A stretch of DNA of 8,015 nt from Verrucomicrobiota bacterium (lineage in GTDB: Bacteria; Verrucomicrobiota; Verrucomicrobiia; Limisphaerales; UBA1096), in NCBI GenBank assembly GCA_003972865.1, contig QOAX01000203.1:1-8015 (forward strand). Reading direction: 5' to 3'. The notes below the pieces were generated by a model. It worked only from the letters and a program-made list of their open reading frames with translations, was not told the DNA's origin and ran no database searches. Each line of letters opens with the position of its first letter. Position 1 is the stretch's first letter. Below are positions 1-5,417 of the stretch, piece by piece. The translations under genes and the position numbers were made by a program.

Positions 1-1
1 C

Positions 2-736
2 GGCTACGACGGCGCGGCGGAGAAGCGCCAATACGACGGCGCACGCGACGGCGACACAGTCACCTTCACCGGCGGCACCACCGGCAAATCGATCACCGGC
101 GGCAAGCTGACCTTTTCGCTCGACGGACAGGAGTCCGTCATCGACCGCACCGTCCGCAAAAGCCCGACGCTCGCCGCGAAGCCGCCCGAGGGCGCGCTCG
201 TGTTGTTCGACGGCAAATCCGCCGAGAACTTCAAGCCGGGACGCATGACCGAGAGCGGCCTGCTGATGCAGGGCGCGAACAGCATCAAAAAATTTCAGGG
301 CCACAAGCTGCATATCGAGTTTCGCCTTCCGTACGAGCCGACGAAGCGCGGCCAGGCGCGAGGCAACAGCGGTTGCTACATGCAGGCCCGCTACGAGTTG
401 CAGATGCTCGACTCATTTGGCCTCGCCGGCAAACACAACGAGTGCGGCGGCATTTACACGATCGCTGATCCGGATGTGAACATGTGCCTTCCGCCGTTGC
501 AGTGGCAGACATACGACATCGACTTCACCGCGGCCAAGTTTGACAAGGACGGCAAGAAGACCGCCAACGCCCGTGCCACCGTCCGCCACAACGGCGTGGT
601 AATCCATGACGACATCGAGCTGCCCAAGCGCACCACCGCCAGCCCGCTGGCCGAGGGCCCGGAACCGGGCTTCCTCCACCTGCAGGACCACGGCAACCCG
701 GTGCGCTACCGCAACATCTGGGTCGTCGAGAAATAA
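2..736 (+). CDS. DUF1080 / 3-keto-disaccharide hydrolase-like protein (5' end missing)
   Basis: The frame is open from base 2 to a TAA at 734-736, giving 244 visible residues; the start lies upstream of the window. Visible residues 66-244 match the DUF1080 fold (PF06439, a concanavalin-like jelly roll): LFDGK at 68-72, RGNSGCYMQARYELQMLDSFG at about 120-140, NECGGIY at 146-152, WQTYDIDF at 168-175, HNGVVIHDD at 196-204, and the C-terminal LQDHGNPVRYRNIW at 227-240. Residues 1-65 are a lead-in ending in KSPTLAAKPPEGA, which I associate with longer secreted members of the family. Some family members act on 3-keto-glycosides or other sugars outside the cytoplasm; the substrate here cannot be read. 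A GTG at 200 is in frame but falls inside the conserved LVLFDGK strand, so it is not a credible start. The gene converges with the pseudouridine synthase gene, with 21 bp between the stops. Confidence 0.93.
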   Translation, partial: GYDGAAEKRQYDGARDGDTVTFTGGTTGKSITGGKLTFSLDGQESVIDRTVRKSPTLAAKPPEGALVLFDGKSAENFKPGRMTESGLLMQGANSIKKFQGHKLHIEFRLPYEPTKRGQARGNSGCYMQARYELQMLDSFGLAGKHNECGGIYTIADPDVNMCLPPLQWQTYDIDFTAAKFDKDGKKTANARATVRHNGVVIHDDIELPKRTTASPLAEGPEPGFLHLQDHGNPVRYRNIWVVEK

Positions 737-750
737 CGCTTGGCCAAGCG
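737..750. repeat. Perfect 14-bp palindrome CGCTTGGCCAAGCG at a convergent gene junction
   Basis: This copy begins at the base after the DUF1080 stop codon and fills two thirds of the 21-bp gap between two converging genes. As RNA it could form a 5-bp stem with a GGCC loop on either strand, but no T-tract follows in either direction. It is the only perfect copy that lies entirely outside coding sequence. Confidence 0.85.
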
Positions 751-757
751 CAACCGT

Positions 758-1477
758 TCAGCCGCCGCAAAAACTTGTAAACCACGCCTCCGGCTTGGCC
801 TCGAAGCGCCACCCGTGGTCGTGCCAATCGAATGTGAGTTCGCCGGCGTGCAGCGCGTGGCACGGCAGCAGCAACGCCCGCCGTTGCTCGCCGGTGAGGC
901 GGCCCTCCACCAGCGCGAGATAGCAGTCCTCGTCGTGGCCGTACAATTTGTCGCCGACGATCGGATGCCCGATGTGCGACAGGTGAATCCGAATCTGGTG
1001 CTTTCGCCCCGTCCGCGGCCGGACTCGCAGCAACGAAAATTTTCCATCCGCCCGCTTGAGGCGCTCGGCCACCGTGAAGTCGGTTTGCGATGCGCTGCCG
1101 TCCGCGCGCACGCAATCCTTGATCGCCACCCGGCTCGCCTCGTCGCGGCCAAGCGGCTCGTTGATGGTGCCGGAGTCCGGCCCGACGTGGCCGTACACAA
1201 TCGCGTCGTACGACTTCCGCACACTGCCGCTTTCCCAAAGCCGCCGCAATTCCTTCGCCGCCTCGTCGTCCTTGGCCAGCAGCACGATGCCGGTTGTCTC
1301 ACGGTCAAGCCGGTTGATCATATGCATCGACGCCGCTTGGCCAAGGTGCAGCCGCGCGCGGCTGATCAGGCTGCTCATCTCGTCGCCCTTGGTTGGGTGG
1401 CAAACCAGATCGGCCGGTTTGTTGACCACCAGCAACTTGTCGTCCTCGTGGACGATCTCGAACAACTTGTCGGTCAT
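758..1477 (-). CDS. RluA-family pseudouridine synthase
   Basis: The predicted protein has 239 residues and isomerises uridine to pseudouridine in rRNA or tRNA in the cytoplasm. Family marks visible are EDDKLLVVNKP at 11-21, the catalytic motif NRLDRETTG at 55-63 with Asp58 as nucleophile, SYDAIVYGHV at 89-98, and RTGRKHQIRIHLSHIGHPIVGDKLYG at about 155-180. There is no N-terminal S4 RNA-binding domain, so it resembles the short RluA/TruC type more than RluC/RluD; the target site cannot be told. The common His before RLD is Asn here. The ATG at 1477 was chosen because it starts the EIVHEDDKLL strand and forms an ATGA overlap with the stop of the upstream PepSY gene. The frame stays open further upstream but only inside that gene. 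No clear Shine-Dalgarno sequence precedes it, which fits translational coupling. It is the last gene of the pyrD run. Confidence 0.93.
   Translation of the reverse strand: MTDKLFEIVHEDDKLLVVNKPADLVCHPTKGDEMSSLISRARLHLGQAASMHMINRLDRETTGIVLLAKDDEAAKELRRLWESGSVRKSYDAIVYGHVGPDSGTINEPLGRDEASRVAIKDCVRADGSASQTDFTVAERLKRADGKFSLLRVRPRTGRKHQIRIHLSHIGHPIVGDKLYGHDEDCYLALVEGRLTGEQRRALLLPCHALHAGELTFDWHDHGWRFEAKPEAWFTSFCGG
1336..1345. repeat. Palindrome CTTGGCCAAG inside the pseudouridine synthase gene
   Basis: A perfect 10-bp copy of the iterated palindrome. On the coding strand it is read as Leu-Gly-Gln, within HLGQAAS at residues 44-50, just before the catalytic NRLD motif, in a stretch that is not strongly conserved in the family. 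Confidence 0.75.
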
Positions 1478-2187
1478 GTCGCCGCGCGGCCGGGCTTGCG
1501 AACGAGCCGGAACAGCCAAATGGTCCAGCCCGAACCGACTGACAACAAGCCGAGCACCGAGAAGCCCACTAGCCATGGCGTGTTGAAATCGTCGCGTCCG
1601 GAGTAATCCATCGTATGCAGCATCCAGAAAAAGTCGAACCGCCGCCAGGCATCGTTGCGCCGCGCGGCGATCGCGCCGGTTGACTGGTCGATGGAAACGT
1701 GCGTGTTGTCGGCATCGGCCAACTCCACCCGCCATGCCGGCAGGTCGCGCCCGCGAAACTCAGTCGGCGCGTCGCCTATGATCAGCACGGCCTGCGTGAC
1801 CTCCGGTTTTTTGGAGCGATCGGCTTGCGCGATTTGGCGGGCCTGCGCCTCGTCGATCACGAAAGCCTCGCCGCTGGCGGCATCGACCAGCGCCGATCCG
1901 CCTTGGCCAACAAGCCGGTAAATCGGCTTGTCGAGCAGCGTGGTCAGCGTGACCTCGTGCACACCAGCCAGACCACTGGCAGCTATGGCCTCGGCCGGCG
2001 AAGCGGCGACGCCGGCGGCCGGCAGCGTGGCCTGGGCTGATTCGTTGCGGCCGTGGTTGCCGCGCACCCACTCGATGTCGTGCGTCGAAAACACAAACCC
2101 ACCGGCGCACCAAAACAAAAGCTGCACCCCGGTGACCAGTCCGAGCCAGCGGTGAAACGCCCGGGTTGTTCGTTGTGGATTGTTCAT
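1474..2187 (-). CDS. PepSY-domain membrane protein
   Basis: The predicted protein has 237 residues. A first hydrophobic helix lies at about 13-34 (WLGLVTGVQLLFWCAGGFVF) and a second at about 205-226. The roughly 170 residues between them probably face the periplasm and contain a PepSY-like region: repeated IYRL...GSALVDAASGEAF and AWRVELADADNTHVSIDQSTGAI patterns, each a strand pair followed by a turn. FFWMLHTMDYSGRDDFNTPWL at about 186-206 is typical of PepSY-associated transmembrane proteins, and His12 and His191 sit at the membrane edges. Such proteins occur near iron-uptake, flavin or respiratory functions; the role here is unknown. The ATG lies 6 nt after the stop of the LRR gene, and the TGA overlaps the ATG of the pseudouridine synthase gene, so it is an internal operon gene. 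Family assignment is from motifs and topology. Confidence 0.82.
   Translation of the reverse strand: MNNPQRTTRAFHRWLGLVTGVQLLFWCAGGFVFSTHDIEWVRGNHGRNESAQATLPAAGVAASPAEAIAASGLAGVHEVTLTTLLDKPIYRLVGQGGSALVDAASGEAFVIDEAQARQIAQADRSKKPEVTQAVLIIGDAPTEFRGRDLPAWRVELADADNTHVSIDQSTGAIAARRNDAWRRFDFFWMLHTMDYSGRDDFNTPWLVGFSVLGLLSVGSGWTIWLFRLVRKPGRAAT
1903..1910. repeat. Core palindrome TTGGCCAA inside the PepSY gene
   Basis: A perfect 8-bp core copy without the outer arms. It is read on the coding strand as Val-Gly-Gln in RLVGQGGSAL (residues 91-100), in the predicted periplasmic domain. Confidence 0.65.
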
Positions 2188-2193
2188 TTCAAA

Positions 2194-2925
2194 TCATTCC
2201 GGCACGGTGGCCGAGCGGTAAAAAATCCGGCACTTGGGCAGCGCCTTTTGCAGCCGGCGGACGCCCTCAATGGTCAGCCGCGTCCGGTGCAGGTAGAGCG
2301 ACTGCAATCGCTTGAGCTTGGCCAGGCGCGCGACGCTGGCGTCGGTGAGGAGCGTGTCGTTCAGCCACAGTTTTTGCAGTTGGCTAAGCGCGGCGAGTTG
2401 CCTTGTGCCCATGTCGGTAATGCCCGTTTCGCCGAGGTGCAGTTCCGTCAACCTGGGCAGCTTGGCCAGGTGCGCCAACGCCGCGTCGCTGATCTTGTTC
2501 CCGCGCAGGCCGAGGTAAACCAGCCGCTTCATTTTCGCGATGTGCTCCATGCCGGCGTCGGTCACGCGCGTTTCGCCGATCGGCAGATGCTGCAGCCGCG
2601 GCAACTTGGCCAAGCGCGCGATGCCGTCGTCGCCGACTTCTGTTTTGTAAAGGTTGAGCCACTCGAGCTTGGCCAAGCCGGTGAGATGCGCGAGCCCCGT
2701 GTCACCGATCTTGGTTTGCTCGAGCGAGAGGTCGGTGAGGTGCTCGAAACCGGCGACAAGCTTCAGTTGATCGTCAGATATTTTCGAGCGGTTGAGGTTG
2801 ATCTCGGCTACCACGCCGCCTTTCGTGAACACGCCGCCGCCAATCGCCCGGAGTTTGTCGGCGTCGTCTGCCCTGGCCGTCCAGGCAGTCAACAGCAGCA
2901 ACGCGCTTGGCCAGGCGGAGTTCAT
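2194..2925 (-). CDS. Exported leucine-rich-repeat protein
   Basis: The predicted protein has 243 residues. Residues 1-19 look like a signal peptide (hydrophobic ALLLLTAW, likely cut after TARA). Almost all the rest is leucine-rich repeats of 24 residues, consensus LxxLxLxxTxIxDxGLxHLxxL. I count a degenerate first unit at about 39-60, then units starting near 61, 85, 109, 133, 157, 181 and 205, about eight in all. A short cap, PKCRIFYRSATVPE, closes the chain with the only Cys. Such solenoids bind proteins or other ligands; no partner or catalytic residue is visible. The ATG at 2925 forms an ATGA overlap with the pyrD stop and starts exactly at the signal peptide. The frame extends upstream to 3081, but that would lose the signal peptide and run inside pyrD. 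LRR proteins of this type are common in Planctomycetota and Verrucomicrobiota, but I know of no link with pyrD. Confidence 0.9.
   Translation of the reverse strand: MNSAWPSALLLLTAWTARADDADKLRAIGGGVFTKGGVVAEINLNRSKISDDQLKLVAGFEHLTDLSLEQTKIGDTGLAHLTGLAKLEWLNLYKTEVGDDGIARLAKLPRLQHLPIGETRVTDAGMEHIAKMKRLVYLGLRGNKISDAALAHLAKLPRLTELHLGETGITDMGTRQLAALSQLQKLWLNDTLLTDASVARLAKLKRLQSLYLHRTRLTIEGVRRLQKALPKCRIFYRSATVPE
2605..2614. repeat. Palindrome CTTGGCCAAG in the LRR gene
   Basis: A perfect 10-bp copy read as Leu-Ala-Lys in RLAKL, at the end of one 24-residue LRR unit. The near-copies at 2461 and 2317 lie 144 and 288 bp away, which is two and four repeat units. The LAKL consensus of the protein repeat therefore partly explains these copies. 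Confidence 0.7.
2667..2678. repeat. Palindrome GCTTGGCCAAGC in the LRR gene
   Basis: A perfect 12-bp copy read as Leu-Ala-Lys in TGLAKLEW (residues 82-89). It lies across an LRR unit boundary, 63 bp from the copy at 2605 and so out of register with the 72-bp repeat period. The LRR consensus alone does not account for it. Confidence 0.7.
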
Positions 2926-4037
2926 TTTTCCGTGCCGACGGCCTGGCCAAGTTCGGTGAAGCCTTCGCGGGCCAGTCGCTTGGCCAGTCCCTTCAGGATG
3001 GTGCGCGTGATCTGCGGCCCTTCGTAAACCAAGCCGGAGTAAATCTGCAGCAGCGACGCGCCGGCGGTGATTTTTTCCCACGCATCGTCAGCGTCGAAAA
3101 TGCCGCCGACGCCGATGAGCGGCACGCGGCCGCCCGACTGCCGGTAAAGGTGCCGGATGACTTCCGTGCTGCGCTGGGCCAGGGGCCGGCCGCTCAAGCC
3201 GCCAGTCTCGGCATAGAGCCCGTTTTCGGCGGGCCGTGCGAGGGTGGTGTTGGTAGCGACAATGCCAGCGAGGCTGTGCGGCTCGACCAACTCGAGAATT
3301 TCGTCGAGCGCCTCAAAGCCCAGGTCGGGCGCGACCTTGACGAGGATCGGCCGGTGGCTGTCGTTGGCCTCCTGCAACCCGGCGAGAATCTCGGCCAGCG
3401 CCGACTTTTCCTGCAATTGCCGGAGGTTCGGCGTGTTCGGCGAGCTAACGTTGACGACAAAAAAGTCAGCGAGATTTTTCAGCAACCGAAACGAGTACCG
3501 GTAATCGGCGGGCGCATCGGCGAGTGGCGTGACCTTGGATTTGCCAAGGTTGATGCCGACCGGATGGGCCGGCCAGACGCCGGATTCGTGCCAGTCGCGG
3601 AGCCGCCCGGCCAGCGCGTCTGCGCCGTGATTGTTGAAACCCATGCGGTTGATGAGCGCCTCGTCCTCGACCACGCGGAACATTCGCGGCTGCGGATTGC
3701 CGGGTTGCCCGTGCTGCGTGACGCCGCCGAGCTCGCAGAAGCCAAGGCCCAGCGCGGCCCAGGCCGGGATCGCCATGCCGTCCTTGTCCATGCCGGCGGC
3801 GAGGCCAATCGGGTTGGGGAATTTCAGCCCGAACAACTCGATCGGCAACGATGGGCCGCGCAAAAAACACCCGGCCAAGCCCAGCGCCCAGCGGCGGCGT
3901 GCCGCCCAGGCGAGTTGGCCGATGACGAGATTGTGCGCCTCCTCCGGGTCGCGCTGAAAAAAGTTCGGTCGAACGAACGTCTTGTAGAGCCAAGACACGG
4001 GCGGATTGTCAGACGGAGCCGCCAAGCCGTCGAGCAT
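2922..4037 (-). CDS. pyrD: Dihydroorotate dehydrogenase (quinone), class 2
   Basis: The predicted protein has 371 residues and oxidises dihydroorotate to orotate in pyrimidine synthesis, passing electrons through FMN to membrane quinone. FMN and substrate motifs are in order: GLAAGMDKDG at 78-87, NRMGFNNHGAD at 130-140, NVSSPNTPNLR at 196-206 with Ser199 as the class 2 catalytic base, KVAPDLG at 234-240, ATNTT at 261-265, GGLSGRPL at 279-286, GVGGI at 309-313 and YSGLVYEGP at 333-341. The N-terminal WLYKTFVRPNFFQRDPEEAH is the usual membrane-associating segment. The usual TVTPRP-like stretch is instead GGVTQHGQPGNPQPR at 104-118. The start is uncertain: ATG at 4037 or GTG at 3998, which would remove 13 residues and match typical family starts better. 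It is first in a four-gene run, and its TGA overlaps the LRR gene start. Confidence 0.97.
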   Translation of the reverse strand: MLDGLAAPSDNPPVSWLYKTFVRPNFFQRDPEEAHNLVIGQLAWAARRRWALGLAGCFLRGPSLPIELFGLKFPNPIGLAAGMDKDGMAIPAWAALGLGFCELGGVTQHGQPGNPQPRMFRVVEDEALINRMGFNNHGADALAGRLRDWHESGVWPAHPVGINLGKSKVTPLADAPADYRYSFRLLKNLADFFVVNVSSPNTPNLRQLQEKSALAEILAGLQEANDSHRPILVKVAPDLGFEALDEILELVEPHSLAGIVATNTTLARPAENGLYAETGGLSGRPLAQRSTEVIRHLYRQSGGRVPLIGVGGIFDADDAWEKITAGASLLQIYSGLVYEGPQITRTILKGLAKRLAREGFTELGQAVGTEK

Positions 4038-4114
4038 CGACTTGGCGCCTGGCCAAGCGGCAATGCAATTTCAGTTTGTCGCAGCGTCTTTGAGACGACA
4101 GACTGACGGCGCTC
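4038..4114. promoter_or_regulatory. 77-bp divergent intergenic region between pyrD and rmuC
   Basis: This gap must hold at least the pyrD-operon start signals and probably those of rmuC. I cannot identify convincing -35/-10 boxes on either strand. Two small inverted repeats are visible: CTTGGC-gcctg-GCCAAG at 4041-4057, beside the pyrD start, and CGTCT-TTG-AGACG at 4085-4097, about 18 bp upstream of the rmuC ATG. The second could be an operator half-pair or chance. Confidence 0.4.
4041..4057 (-). promoter_or_regulatory. Possible hairpin with AGG in its loop at the pyrD start
   Basis: On the minus strand the sequence is CTTGGC CAGGC GCCAAG, then TCG, then the ATG at 4037: a 6-bp stem with a 5-nt loop. 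The AGG in the loop ends 10 nt before the ATG and is the only Shine-Dalgarno-like element near it. The structure is a spread variant of the iterated palindrome. Whether it affects translation is inference, and it matters only if the ATG at 4037 is the real start. Confidence 0.35.
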
Positions 4115-5371
4115 ATGGAAAATCCGGAGATCTTTATTTACCTGCTTGTCGGCGTTGCGCTGGGAGCGGTGATCGGCTGGCTTGTCGGTACCCAAAAAGG
4201 AGCCAGGGCCGAGGCTGAAAGCCGGGCGGCCGAACAGCGACTTGAGGATCAGCGGGAGAAGTCCGCCGAGCAACTCGTCGCACTCAAGGAGTCGTTTAAG
4301 GCGCTCAGCGCCGACGCGCTGAAGGAGGCGCAGCCGGAACTGGTGCGCCTGGCCGGCGAGACGCTTGGCAAACTGCACGAGAGCGCCAAGGGTGATCTGA
4401 ACACCAGCAAGGAAGCCGTGGCCAAGCTGGTCGCGCCGCTCACGCAACACCTCGAGATGTACCAGCAGCGGTTGAGCGAGAGTGAGAAAAACCGGAACAC
4501 CCAGTTGGGTGCGCTGCGCGAACAACTCGCCACTCTCAGCCAAAACAGCAAGTCGCTCTCGAGCGAGACGGAGCAGCTGCGGATGATCCTCAACTCCAGC
4601 CAGGCACGCGGCAAGTGGGGCGAGGAGACGCTGCGCCGCGTGGTCGAGGCCGCCGGGCTGAGCAGCCACTGCGATTTCAGCGAACAACCCCAGGCCGCCG
4701 AAGGCCGGCCGGACATGATCGTGCATCTGCCAGAGGGGCGCCACATCGTTGTCGATGCCAAGTCGCCTGATCTGTCGTTCCTCACGGAACTGGAGTCGGG
4801 CGATGCCGCGCAGCGCAAGACAGCCATCGAGCAGCACGGCAAAAAAATGCGCGAAACCATCAAAGCGCTGGCCGACCGCAACTACCCGCAGCACATCGAC
4901 GGGGCGCTTGATTGCGTGGTGATGTTTGTGCCGGCCGAGTCGCTCTTCAGCGCCGCGCTCGAGGGCGATCCGGATCTGATCGTGTGGGCCGCCAGACGCC
5001 GCATCACCCTTGCCACGCCGGCGTCGCTGATCGCGTTGCTGCGCTCCGTGAGCGTGAGTTGGCAGTACCATTCGCAGTCGGAAAATGCCCACGCCATCGC
5101 CGGGGCGGCGCAGGAACTCTACAAGCGGCTCGGCACATTTCTCGGGCATTTCGACAAAATCCGCGCCGGCCTCGACCGCGCCAACAAGGCGTACAACAAC
5201 GCCGTCGGCAGCTACGAACGCTCGATCAAGCCAAGCGGCGAGCGCGTCAACAAACTGCAACTCGGCGAAACAGAGGGGAAGGAACTCCCCGCCGTCGAGC
5301 CGGTGGCCGAGGTTTTGCGAAGCCTCCCCGTGCCGATCGAGGACGAAACTGACCAAGCTGAATCGGCCTGA
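4115..5371 (+). CDS. rmuC: DNA recombination protein RmuC
   Basis: The predicted protein has 418 residues. A membrane anchor at about 7-25 (FIYLLVGVALGAVIGWLVG) is followed by a charged, Ala/Glu/Lys-rich region to about 160, probably coiled coil. The RmuC nuclease-like domain (PF02646) then runs to about 385. Signatures are ARGKWGE at 164-170; GRPDMIVHLP at 197-206 with VVDAKSP at 212-218, the PD-(D/E)xK-like core with Asp200, Asp214 and Lys216; FVPAE at 271-275; LATPASLIALLRSV at 299-312; and SGERVNKLQ at 374-382. RmuC proteins are linked to limiting inversions and rearrangements between short inverted repeats; the biochemistry is poorly settled. The ATG at 4115 puts the anchor at the N terminus as expected, though no strong ribosome binding site precedes it. 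It diverges from pyrD and converges with the MFS gene, with 46 bp between stops. Confidence 0.95.
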   Translation: MENPEIFIYLLVGVALGAVIGWLVGTQKGARAEAESRAAEQRLEDQREKSAEQLVALKESFKALSADALKEAQPELVRLAGETLGKLHESAKGDLNTSKEAVAKLVAPLTQHLEMYQQRLSESEKNRNTQLGALREQLATLSQNSKSLSSETEQLRMILNSSQARGKWGEETLRRVVEAAGLSSHCDFSEQPQAAEGRPDMIVHLPEGRHIVVDAKSPDLSFLTELESGDAAQRKTAIEQHGKKMRETIKALADRNYPQHIDGALDCVVMFVPAESLFSAALEGDPDLIVWAARRRITLATPASLIALLRSVSVSWQYHSQSENAHAIAGAAQELYKRLGTFLGHFDKIRAGLDRANKAYNNAVGSYERSIKPSGERVNKLQLGETEGKELPAVEPVAEVLRSLPVPIEDETDQAESA

Positions 5372-5417
5372 ACTTGGCCCAGAGCATGAGTGATTCGCTG
5401 GCGCGATGTTTGCCGGC
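5372..5417. other. 46-bp convergent gap between rmuC and the MFS gene
   Basis: Two genes end here head to head. I see no stem followed by a T-tract on either strand. A one-base variant of the iterated palindrome, CTTGGCCCAG at 5373-5382, starts two bases after the rmuC stop, a position like that of the perfect copy after the DUF1080 stop at 736. Confidence 0.5.

Noticed and set aside
737..750. Bidirectional rho-independent terminator
   Set aside because: The palindrome could fold, but the stem is only 5 bp with a 4-nt loop, and no T-run follows on either strand.
740..1606. A 288-codon open frame on the plus strand
   Set aside because: Antisense to the pseudouridine synthase gene, which has the complete RluA motif set.
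2926..3081. Longer N terminus for the LRR protein
   Set aside because: The frame is open, but it lies inside pyrD, encodes an unconvincing Arg-rich peptide, and would bury a good signal peptide that starts at the ATGA overlap.
2907..4106. A 399-codon open frame on the plus strand
   Set aside because: Antisense to pyrD, which is unambiguous. The frame is open because of codon bias and has no recognisable domain.
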